Below are positions 1-7,152 of a stretch of 7,893 nucleotides of DNA, one piece after another (position 1 is the first letter of the stretch; each line of letters begins with the position of its first letter). The notes under the pieces are model-generated. The model was not told where the DNA came from and ran no database searches. It worked only from the letters and a program-made list of their open reading frames with translations. The position numbers were made by a program, and so were the translations under genes. This DNA comes from Acidobacteriota bacterium (lineage in GTDB: Bacteria > Acidobacteriota > Polarisedimenticolia > Gp22-AA2). The stretch is taken from contig JACOUZ010000007.1 of assembly GCA_016177515.1 (NCBI GenBank), positions 1-7,893 of the forward strand. Direction: 5' to 3'.

Positions 1-1
1 G

Positions 2-241
2 GCCAACGCCATCCTGCAGGCGGCCAAGAACGGCGTGAGGATCGAGGGGGCCGGGCTGTACACCACCGCCAGCCCGTGCTGGGGCTGCTTCAAGCTGATC
101 GCCAACGCCGGCATCAAGACAGTGTTCTACTCCGAGTTCTACCGCGAGAAGAAGAGCCTCGCGGTGGCCCGCCGGCTCGGGATCGAGCTCATCGACCTCG
201 GGCCGGGCGGCGGCGGCGACTGGCGCCCGCCCCCGGAATGA
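2..241 (+). CDS. dCMP/cytidine deaminase family protein (3' part only)
   Basis: This is the C-terminal 79 codons of a zinc-dependent deaminase; the 5' end lies outside the window. The visible protein opens with ANAILQAAKNG, which in this family directly follows the zinc-binding HAE motif, so the cut falls just after the catalytic HAE. The second zinc motif is intact as SPCWGCFK, with cysteines at visible residues 26 and 29. LYTTASPC and NAGIKTVFYSEFY match the dCMP deaminase (ComEB-like) pattern better than that of short cytidine deaminases. Enzymes of this type convert dCMP to dUMP in the cytosol for dTMP synthesis. The last residues are Gly/Pro-rich and probably disordered. The next gene starts 4 nt after the TGA, so the two are probably co-transcribed. 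The substrate is inferred from the family; another deaminase of the fold is possible because the substrate-binding N-terminal part is missing. Confidence 0.85.
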   Translation, partial: ANAILQAAKNGVRIEGAGLYTTASPCWGCFKLIANAGIKTVFYSEFYREKKSLAVARRLGIELIDLGPGGGGDWRPPPE

Positions 242-245
242 GGCG

Positions 246-824
246 GTGACCCCTTCCCCGGCGCCGGCCGCGGGTCGCGTCCTTTTGATCTCCGAGGACG
301 ACGACATCGCCGACCCGCTGGCCGCCATCCTGACGCGCGCCGGGTACGCCGTCGAGGCGCTCGACGGCCGGGGAGGCGTCGAGGCCCTGGCGGGCATCCC
401 GCCCGACGTTCTGATCCTGGACCGCGATCTATCCTCCGAGACCTACCGGCTCGCAATGGACAGGCTGGCGCCCCATGCCGGCCGGGCCTCTTTCCCTCTG
501 GTGGTCCTCGGGAGCGGCGCGCCGGCGGCGCCGCCGCCCGGATGGCACGAGGACGCCTTCGCCGCCGTGGCGCGCCCGCCGCAGCCTGGAGAGATCGTCC
601 CGACTCTCGCCGGCCTCAGGCGGATGGTCTTCTACCGCCGCTACCGCGACCTGGTCCACGACCTCAGCCAGCCGGTCACCACCCTGCACGCCCTCAGCCG
701 CAGCCTGGCCGGGATGCCGGCCGCCGGCGACGCGTCCCGCCGCGCCGTGGATCGACTCGTCCAGGAGACCGAGCGCCTAATGACCCTGCTCGAGAACTTC
801 CAGCGGGGCCGCTCCACGCCCTGA
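246..824 (+). CDS. Receiver-domain protein with H-box (DHp) helices but no kinase ATPase domain
   Basis: The protein has 192 residues and starts at GTG, 4 nt after the upstream stop. Residues 10-125 look like a response-regulator receiver domain: an acidic cluster E17-D20 after strand 1, probable phospho-acceptor D59 in LILDRD, and S90 in VVLGS at the conserved Ser/Thr place. The usual switch lysine of the KP motif appears to be arginine (ARPP, R110). Residues 128-187 form two predicted helices. The first carries HDLSQP (H138, D139, Q142, P143), which closely matches the H-box of NtrB/DctB-like histidine kinases (HExNQP). A kinase would continue with N, G1 and G2 ATP-binding boxes, but here the frame stops and a convergent gene follows. 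It is probably a phospho-signalling adaptor or phosphotransfer protein that depends on a partner kinase, or a degenerate hybrid kinase. Domain calls come from motif reading only. Confidence 0.75.
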   Translation: MTPSPAPAAGRVLLISEDDDIADPLAAILTRAGYAVEALDGRGGVEALAGIPPDVLILDRDLSSETYRLAMDRLAPHAGRASFPLVVLGSGAPAAPPPGWHEDAFAAVARPPQPGEIVPTLAGLRRMVFYRRYRDLVHDLSQPVTTLHALSRSLAGMPAAGDASRRAVDRLVQETERLMTLLENFQRGRSTP

Positions 825-853
825 GCGCCCGGCGGCGACCACGTGGCGGCCGG

Positions 854-2731
<1,878 letters not shown>

Positions 2732-2744
2732 GAGTATACCCAAT

Positions 2745-2763
2745 CGGATAGTCCGGCTATCCG
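2745..2763. promoter_or_regulatory. Inverted repeat, candidate operator or sigma-54 activator binding site
   Basis: The site is a perfect inverted repeat, CGGATAG-N5-CTATCCG. A further overlapping half-site lies at 2769-2774 (ATAGCC), pairing with GGCTAT at 2755-2760. It sits 14-32 bp upstream of the activator gene start and about 164 bp upstream (centre to centre) of the predicted start point of the divergent sigma-54 promoter. That distance suits an enhancer for a Fis-type activator as well as autoregulation. Its role is inferred; it could instead be an mRNA hairpin in the activator leader. Confidence 0.5.
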
Positions 2764-2765
2764 TT

Positions 2766-2795
2766 AGAATAGCCATCCGCCCCGCCGCTTGTCCC
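2766..2795 (-). promoter_or_regulatory. Possible housekeeping promoter of the activator gene
   Basis: On the - strand, GGGACA (2790-2795) and TATTCT (2766-2771) each match 4 of 6 bases of the -35 and -10 consensus, with an 18-bp spacer. This would start transcription close to the inverted repeat at 2745-2763, leaving a leader of about 30 nt before the ATG at 2731. The match is weak and other positions are possible. Confidence 0.25.
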
Positions 2796-2891
2796 GCCAG
2801 GTTCCTTCCGGCCGTACATGATCCGCCGAAATACCCTGCCGTCATGGCCTTATGGCGATGACGAAGAATCGGGCCGCGGCCCGGGAGGCCG

Positions 2892-2907
2892 TGGCACGGC
2901 GCTTGCG
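2892..2907 (+). promoter_or_regulatory. Sigma-54 (-24/-12) promoter, divergent from the activator gene
   Basis: The sequence TGGCACG-GCGC-TTGCG matches the RpoN consensus TGGCACG-N4-TTGCW at every position except the last. The GG and GC elements are exactly 12 bp apart (2894 to 2906). This predicts a transcription start near 2918, reading rightwards into the frame that begins at 2995. The neighbouring divergent gene encodes the class of activator such promoters require, which raises the likelihood that the site is used. I found no second site of comparable quality by eye on either strand. Confidence 0.75.
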
Positions 2908-2994
2908 ATACCGGCATGCAATGAAGAAGGGTAGGCAGCCTCCGGAGGTTGTCGGTTTTGCGAACGCTCATCAACGAAACAGCGAGGTCGAAAC

Positions 2995-3456
2995 ATGGAC
3001 CGGGCGAGTGGAGGAAAGGGGCGGATCGGGGAGGAGCCGTCCCGTTTCCGGAAGCTGGTTCACTCCCTCGAAAGGGTGCGTGGAGGACAGCTCACCGTCC
3101 AATCCTGTCCGCTGGGACAGGAATGCCGGCACCTGAAGGAAGCGTTTGGAGCGAACGACCCGGAGGAGTTCCGGGTCCTGGCGGCGCTCCGGAACTCCCG
3201 GATGGCGGGTCCCTATTTCCGGGGACGGACCCCGCTGGCGGTCGCGTGTCCGGGTGACCCGGGTCGGCCCATGGGCGCCTGCATGCTGGCCGTCGGGAGC
3301 GGGCCCCGGACGGATCGGCCGCAGGCGGCATTCGGGGTGCCTACGGGCCAGGGGGAGCGGGCGCTGGCGCGTTCGGTGGATCCGCCCCTCCCGGCGCCGG
3401 AGCGGCCGGGGCTGGGAGCCCGGGCGCTGGGCCGGCTTCCGGCGGCTGTCCGGTAA
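2995..3456 (+). CDS. Hypothetical small protein with four cysteines, likely sigma-54-controlled
   Basis: I do not recognise this 153-aa protein. It starts at ATG 2995 with a GCGAGG Shine-Dalgarno-like stretch just upstream, about 77 nt after the predicted sigma-54 start point. Over the first 100 codons most third positions are G or C, as in the confirmed genes here, and the composition is balanced. The N-terminal half is charged and probably helical (residues 14-30 and 45-68). Four cysteines occur at 38, 44, 85 and 96, in the order C-x5-C and C-x10-C, which could bind metal or form disulfides. I see no signal peptide or membrane segment. The last 38 codons lie antisense to the Pro/Ala-rich tail of the lipoprotein gene and are low-complexity, so the C-terminus is doubtful. 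High GC alone can keep a frame open, so this call rests mainly on the promoter, the ribosome site and third-base bias. Confidence 0.45.
   Translation: MDRASGGKGRIGEEPSRFRKLVHSLERVRGGQLTVQSCPLGQECRHLKEAFGANDPEEFRVLAALRNSRMAGPYFRGRTPLAVACPGDPGRPMGACMLAVGSGPRTDRPQAAFGVPTGQGERALARSVDPPLPAPERPGLGARALGRLPAAVR
3157..3177. repeat. Perfect 8-bp hairpin (GACCCGGA/TCCGGGTC, 5-nt loop)
   Basis: Arms at 3157-3164 and 3170-3177 are exact reverse complements around a GGAGT loop. The hairpin lies about 165 nt beyond the stop of the lipoprotein gene on the - strand, so it could halt or stabilise the 3' end of that transcript. There is no T-run on either side, so it is not a classical intrinsic terminator. 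It also lies inside the candidate small-protein gene, where it may simply be coding sequence. More imperfect stems follow (for example 3207-3212 with 3227-3232). Confidence 0.35.
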
Positions 3457-4474
3457 CCGCTGCCGCCGGCGCACCGGCCAGGCCTTCCTCGGCCGGCAGA
3501 GACGTCCCCTGGGTCGATACCATGTGCCCCACGAGCGATTGCATTGTCTTCGGCGGGATCGAGGCACGAAGAATGACGTCGGTCCCGCTCTGCTCGATGC
3601 GGATGCCGTCGAGAAACTCGAGCCACTCCTTCGCCTGGCCGCTGCCGGCGCCGACCCGCCCCAGGGCCACGATGCCCCGGGCCGAGTCGGCGAGGGTCCT
3701 GGCGTTGGCCTCGGCGTCCGCCAGGCCGAGGAGATCGATCTCGACCGACCCGCCGATCGTCCCGCGGAAGGCGAGGGATAGCAGCGAGTTCGCCGCCCTG
3801 GAGGACAGCGGCAGGCCCGCGAGATCCCCCGCCTCGGTGCTCCGGCGCACGATCTCCGCCAGGTTCCGGCAGTCGATCGAGCCCCAGAACTGCGCCTCCG
3901 GCCGCACCTGCTCGAGCGGCCCCAGGAGCAGCTCGTTGGCGTCCAGCCCGTGGCCGCGGGCGGCCGCGTTGCCGCGCATCACCTCGAGCACCCGCCGCGG
4001 GCCCAGGGCAAGGCTGCCGTCGGGAAGGACGGAGAGGCTGATGTCCAGCTTTCCCCCCGCCTCGACGACGGTCAGGATCTCCTGCCCGCCGAGCGCCGCG
4101 CGCATTTTCGCGGGGCCGAACGATCCCTCGGCGAGAGCGCCGTATGCCAGACGATCGTCGCCGGTCGGCACGACCGCCAGGCTGATGCGGTCGACCTGCG
4201 TCATGGTGTCCCGGCCGAACCGGTCGATGATCTCCTTGAGCGGGCCGCCGTCGCTCTCGGCCACGGACGCCAGGTCCTTCACCCAGGAAATGTCGGCGCC
4301 GAGCTTGCGGACCTTTTTGACCTCGATCACCAGCAGGGCCACGGTCTCCTTCGGATAGGTCCCGAGGACGCTCGATTTCACCAGCCCCGCCGCACCCCTC
4401 TTCTGGCCGCACCCCGCGGCGGCCAGGAGCCCCAGCGCGGCCACGAAGGCCGGCGCCCGCACGTCACGCATCAT
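3341..4474 (-). CDS. Putative lipoprotein of unknown function with Pro/Ala-rich tail
   Basis: The protein has 377 aa from the ATG at 4474. A GGGGAGG ribosome site 5 nt upstream fixes this start; an adjacent ATG at 4471 is equally possible. The frame stays open further upstream but overlaps the permease gene and lacks a signal. Residues 1-22 form a lipoprotein signal: charged MMRDVR, a hydrophobic AFVAALGLLAAA core, then AGC with lipidation Cys22. The mature part alternates strands and helices (KETVALLVIEVKKV, DRISLAVVPTGDD, SLALGPRRVLEVM) without a known catalytic motif. Residues 334-377 are mostly Pro, Ala and Gly, probably a disordered tail. It is the last gene of the run, 43 nt after the permease gene, so it may act with that transporter at the envelope. 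I do not recognise a named family. Its last 116 nt overlap the convergent frame ending at 3456. Confidence 0.85.
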   Translation of the reverse strand: MMRDVRAPAFVAALGLLAAAGCGQKRGAAGLVKSSVLGTYPKETVALLVIEVKKVRKLGADISWVKDLASVAESDGGPLKEIIDRFGRDTMTQVDRISLAVVPTGDDRLAYGALAEGSFGPAKMRAALGGQEILTVVEAGGKLDISLSVLPDGSLALGPRRVLEVMRGNAAARGHGLDANELLLGPLEQVRPEAQFWGSIDCRNLAEIVRRSTEAGDLAGLPLSSRAANSLLSLAFRGTIGGSVEIDLLGLADAEANARTLADSARGIVALGRVGAGSGQAKEWLEFLDGIRIEQSGTDVILRASIPPKTMQSLVGHMVSTQGTSLPAEEGLAGAPAAAVTGQPPEAGPAPGLPAPAAPAPGGADPPNAPAPAPPGP

Positions 4475-4479
4475 GGCAT

Positions 4480-4486
4480 CCTCCCC
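4480..4486 (-). promoter_or_regulatory. Ribosome binding site of the lipoprotein gene
   Basis: GGGGAGG on the - strand lies 5 nt before the ATG at 4474 and 8 nt before the ATG at 4471. It supports the start just ahead of the lipoprotein signal peptide, not the more distal in-frame ATG at 4618 inside the permease gene. Confidence 0.75.
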
Positions 4487-4517
4487 GGCCGGGCGGGTCG
4501 CCCCCGCCGCCGGCCCG

Positions 4518-5411
4518 CTAGAAATCCCGGCGCGAAAAGTGGACGACGGCGAGCCCCAGCGCGACGGTGCCCGACAGCGCCGAGCCGAGGACCGCGCCCC
4601 ACTGCAGCCCGCCTTCATGACGGATGAGCGCCACCGCCGACTGCACGAAGTCGTAGGTCCTGGGCAGGGCGTGGTACAGCGATTCGACCATCCCCACCGC
4701 CGTGAAGCGCGCGAAGCGGCCCGAAATCAGGAGCGGCCAGTCCCGGTTGCCGTGCGGCCACCTGACGATCAGGCTGGCGAAGAACAGGACCGCGGTGATC
4801 ATCACCGAGACCGTCGTCGAGCGCAGCCACACGCCCACGAGGACCACGAAGGCGAGCAGGCAGGCGAAGTAGAGAGACATCACCAGGCCCGACCAGACGA
4901 ACCCGCCGTTCCACACTCCCGTCTTGAGCGCCAGGATCGAGCCGAGCCCGCACGTCAGGTAGAGCAGGTTCAGGGTCGCGACCAGAAGACCTCCCAGGTA
5001 GCGCGAGGCGAACAGGGCGGGCCTGCCGATCGGCTTCGACAGGAGCAGGTCGATCGTCCCCTTCTCGAGCATGCGCGGCACCAGGCTGGCGGTCGCGAAA
5101 ATCGACATCAGGATTGCCAGCGGGTAGAGCGTGAAGGCGGCGCCCAGCTGCACGTAGCGCACGAAGTCTTCCGCCGTCAGCCCGCCCAGCCCGGCGCCCG
5201 CGGGCGCCCCCCCCAGGCGGAAAGCCCCCCGCGAGCCGCTGGCCTCGAGGCCCGCCACCGACAGCGTTGAGATGACGCCGTCGGCGACGTCGGTGCGCAA
5301 AGCCAAGGCGAAGAACAGCAGGACCAGCGTGACGACCCCGAAGTAGACGACGATGGTCTTGCGGAACAGGAGCTCGCGTCCCGTGTCGATGAGGATGGCG
5401 GCGATCCTCAC
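4518..5411 (-). CDS. ABC-2 type transporter permease subunit
   Basis: This is the membrane subunit of an ABC exporter, 297 aa, starting at GTG with a GAGGG ribosome site 6 nt upstream. Predicted membrane segments are about 20-39, 92-111, 139-163, 172-194, 200-216 and 271-291, giving the six-helix core of ABC-2 permeases. A loop of about 50 residues follows helix 1 and is probably extracytoplasmic. LEKGTIDLLLSKPIGR (115-130) matches the ABC-2 signature region (ExGTxxxLLSxPxxR) that contacts the ATPase. The end FSRRDF is also typical of NosY/CcmB-like members. It lies 25 nt after the ATPase gene and 43 nt before the lipoprotein gene. The substrate cannot be read from the sequence; relatives move lipids, polysaccharides, drugs or copper-enzyme maturation factors. 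Confidence 0.93.
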   Translation of the reverse strand: MRIAAILIDTGRELLFRKTIVVYFGVVTLVLLFFALALRTDVADGVISTLSVAGLEASGSRGAFRLGGAPAGAGLGGLTAEDFVRYVQLGAAFTLYPLAILMSIFATASLVPRMLEKGTIDLLLSKPIGRPALFASRYLGGLLVATLNLLYLTCGLGSILALKTGVWNGGFVWSGLVMSLYFACLLAFVVLVGVWLRSTTVSVMITAVLFFASLIVRWPHGNRDWPLLISGRFARFTAVGMVESLYHALPRTYDFVQSAVALIRHEGGLQWGAVLGSALSGTVALGLAVVHFSRRDF

Positions 5412-5436
5412 GCCGTCCCTCGCGCGGCCGCCGTGC

Positions 5437-6375
5437 TCACGCCGCCTCCCCTTCGTTCAGGACCTTCACGAACACGTCCTCCAGGCTGTCCCGGCGCGGC
5501 ACGACGGAGAGAATCTCGACTCCCTGGCCGCGCAGCGCGTCGATGAGGACATTGAGCGCCCCCGCGTCCCCCGACATCTCCACCCCCCCCTGCACGACAC
5601 CCGCCCCCGGAACGCGGCGGCAGGCCGCCTGCAGGGCCTCGGCGGCCGCGGGACGCACCTCGACCCGCCAGGCAGCCTGGGGCCGCGTCAAATCGGACAC
5701 GCTCCCCTCCCGCAGGAGCGCCCCCTCCCTGAGGATCGCCACCCGGTCGCACAGGCGCTCGACCTCGGACAACAGGTGCGAGTTCAGGAAGATCGTCGCA
5801 CCCCGCTGTTTCTGCTCCAGAAGCAGGTCGCGGATCTCCCGCCGGCCGATCGGATCGACCCCGTCGGTCGGCTCGTCCAGGATCAGGAGATCGGGGTCGT
5901 TGAGGATCGCCTGCGCCATCCCCAGCCTCTGCATCATCCCCTTCGAGTACTTGTGGACGCGGACGGCGCGCCACTCCTCCATGCGCACCCGCTTCAGGAG
6001 GGCCTCGACGCGGCGCGTCCTCTCGGGACGGCCGAGCCCGGAGAGGCGCCCGAAATGGTGCAGCACCTGCTCACCAGTCAGGTGGGGCGGGTAGCGGTGG
6101 TTCTCGGGCAGGTAGCCGATCCGCCGGCGGGTGGGGACGTGCCCCGACGGGCGCCCCAGGACGGTCGCCTTCCCAGAGGTCGGGAAGGCGATGCCCAGAA
6201 GGAGCTTGACCAGCGTGGTCTTCCCCGCGCCGTTCGGGCCCAGAAGCCCGAACGTCTGGCCGCGCGGCACGACCAGATCCAGGCCGCGCAGCGCCATGAT
6301 GCCGCCGCGGGCCAGGGCGGAGCGATAGGTCTTGGCGAGCCGTTCACAGCCGACGGCGGGGGCGGAGGCGTCCAG
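5437..6375 (-). CDS. ABC-2 type transporter ATP-binding protein, probable CTG start
   Basis: This is the ATPase partner of the downstream permease. In numbering from the internal ATG at 6297 (286 aa), Walker A GPNGAGKTT is at 20-28, the Q-loop region GYLPEN at 61-66, signature YSKGM 117-121, Walker B LLILDEP 137-143, and the switch histidine H174 (NSHLLSEVE). About 85 residues after the nucleotide-binding core form a C-terminal domain ending SLEDVFVKVLNE, typical of the CcmA/NatA class. The ATG at 6297 is too late. In-frame codons upstream encode CERLAKTYRS, the conserved first strand of this family, yet no ATG, GTG or TTG lies between there and the fabI stop (6376-6378). The CTG at 6373-6375, directly after that stop and 5 nt from GGGGA, gives a 312-aa protein of normal length. 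I use that start; the product call is firm, the start is inferred. Confidence 0.9.
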   Translation of the reverse strand: MDASAPAVGCERLAKTYRSALARGGIMALRGLDLVVPRGQTFGLLGPNGAGKTTLVKLLLGIAFPTSGKATVLGRPSGHVPTRRRIGYLPENHRYPPHLTGEQVLHHFGRLSGLGRPERTRRVEALLKRVRMEEWRAVRVHKYSKGMMQRLGMAQAILNDPDLLILDEPTDGVDPIGRREIRDLLLEQKQRGATIFLNSHLLSEVERLCDRVAILREGALLREGSVSDLTRPQAAWRVEVRPAAAEALQAACRRVPGAGVVQGGVEMSGDAGALNVLIDALRGQGVEILSVVPRRDSLEDVFVKVLNEGEAA

Positions 6376-7140
6376 CTACATCCCCATGATGTGGTAGCCG
6401 TTGTCGACGTAGATGACTTCGCCGGTGATGCCGCGCGAGAGCGGGGAGCACAGGAACAGCGCCGCGTCCCCGACCTCGGCCGGCTCGGTGTTGCGCGCCA
6501 GGGGCGCCCGTTCGCGCACGATCTGCAGCATCTTGGTGAAGCCCGGGACGCCGCGCGCCGCCAGCGTGCTGATCGGCCCGGACGAAATGCCGTTGACGCG
6601 GATGTTGCGCTTGCCGAGGTCCTGCGCCAGGTAGCGGATGCTCGACTCCAGGGCCGCCTTGGCCACCCCCATGACGTTGTACCCCGGGACCACCTTGTCC
6701 GACCCGAGGTAGGTCAGGGCCACGATGCTCCCCCCTCCCTCCATCAGCGGCGCGGCCCGCTGCGCCAGGGCGGTGAGGGAGTAGGCGCTGATGTCCAGGG
6801 CCGTCTTGAAGCCGTCGCGCGAGGTGGCGAGGAACTCGCGATCCAGGTCCTCCTTGCGCGCGAAGGCGACGCAGTGCACCAGGATGTCGAGCCGCCCGAA
6901 CTCTTCCTTGACCCTTGCGAACAGGGAGTCGATCTCGTCGTCTCTGGTCACGTCGCACGGGAGAACGAGGGAGCCCGGGAGCTCCCCCGCCAGCGAGCGC
7001 ACGTTCTCCGCGAGCCTCTCCCCCTGGTAGTTGAACGCCAGGCGGGCCCCCTCGCGGTGCAGCGCCTCGGCGATGCTCCAGGCGATGCTGCGCTTGTTGG
7101 CGACTCCGACGATCAGGCCCTTCTTCCCATCCAGGAGCAT
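6376..7140 (-). CDS. fabI: Enoyl-[acyl-carrier-protein] reductase (NADH), FabI type
   Basis: FabI catalyses the last reduction of the type II fatty-acid elongation cycle, trans-2-enoyl-ACP to acyl-ACP, in the cytosol. At 254 aa it has the normal family length. The Rossmann nucleotide site is GVANKRSIA (12-20). CDVTRDDEI (62-70) holds the acidic cofactor contact, and the catalytic set is Y144, Y154 and K161 (TYLGSDKVVPGYNVMGVAK). GPISTLAARG (188-197) is the substrate-binding loop, and the end is GITGEVIYVDNGYH. At the position of E. coli Gly93, a site linked to triclosan sensitivity, this protein has Ala92 (HCVAFA), common in other FabI proteins. The ATG at 7140 has a strong GGGAGGTGAG site that begins right after the stop of the upstream gene. 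The gap is 12 nt, so translation is probably coupled to the aminotransferase gene. Confidence 0.97.
   Translation of the reverse strand: MLLDGKKGLIVGVANKRSIAWSIAEALHREGARLAFNYQGERLAENVRSLAGELPGSLVLPCDVTRDDEIDSLFARVKEEFGRLDILVHCVAFARKEDLDREFLATSRDGFKTALDISAYSLTALAQRAAPLMEGGGSIVALTYLGSDKVVPGYNVMGVAKAALESSIRYLAQDLGKRNIRVNGISSGPISTLAARGVPGFTKMLQIVRERAPLARNTEPAEVGDAALFLCSPLSRGITGEVIYVDNGYHIMGM
6381..6385 (-). promoter_or_regulatory. Shine-Dalgarno-like GGGGA ahead of the ATPase CTG start
   Basis: GGGGA lies inside the last codons of fabI and ends 5 nt before the CTG at 6373-6375, a normal ribosome-site spacing. Termination of fabI at the adjoining TAG would leave a ribosome next to this start, favouring coupled re-initiation. 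This is the main sequence support for the non-standard start. Confidence 0.45.
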
Positions 7141-7152
7141 CGCTCACCTCCC

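Noticed and set aside
542..557. A second TGGCACG resembling a sigma-54 -24 element
   Set aside because: The matching -12 TTGC is absent at the required spacing, and it lies inside the receiver/H-box coding sequence.
2733..2738. TATACT on the - strand, a good -10 hexamer match
   Set aside because: It ends two bases before the start codon at 2731, which would put the transcription start inside the gene, and there is no -35 match at 17 bp.
2939..2951. Palindrome CCTCCGGAGG followed by TTG, considered as ribosome site and start of another small + strand gene
   Set aside because: The GGAGG touches the TTG with no spacer, and the frame that follows (to 3257) has poor third-base bias compared with the frame from 2995.
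2732..2974. Upstream extension of the sigma-54 activator by 81 residues to the distal in-frame start
   Set aside because: The added residues show no domain features, and the extension would run across the inverted repeat, the sigma-54 promoter and the probable promoter of the gene itself.
6861..6875. Ala92 in FabI at the E. coli Gly93 position, considered as a triclosan-resistance change
   Set aside because: Alanine is common at this site in FabI proteins outside enterobacteria, so it does not indicate resistance.
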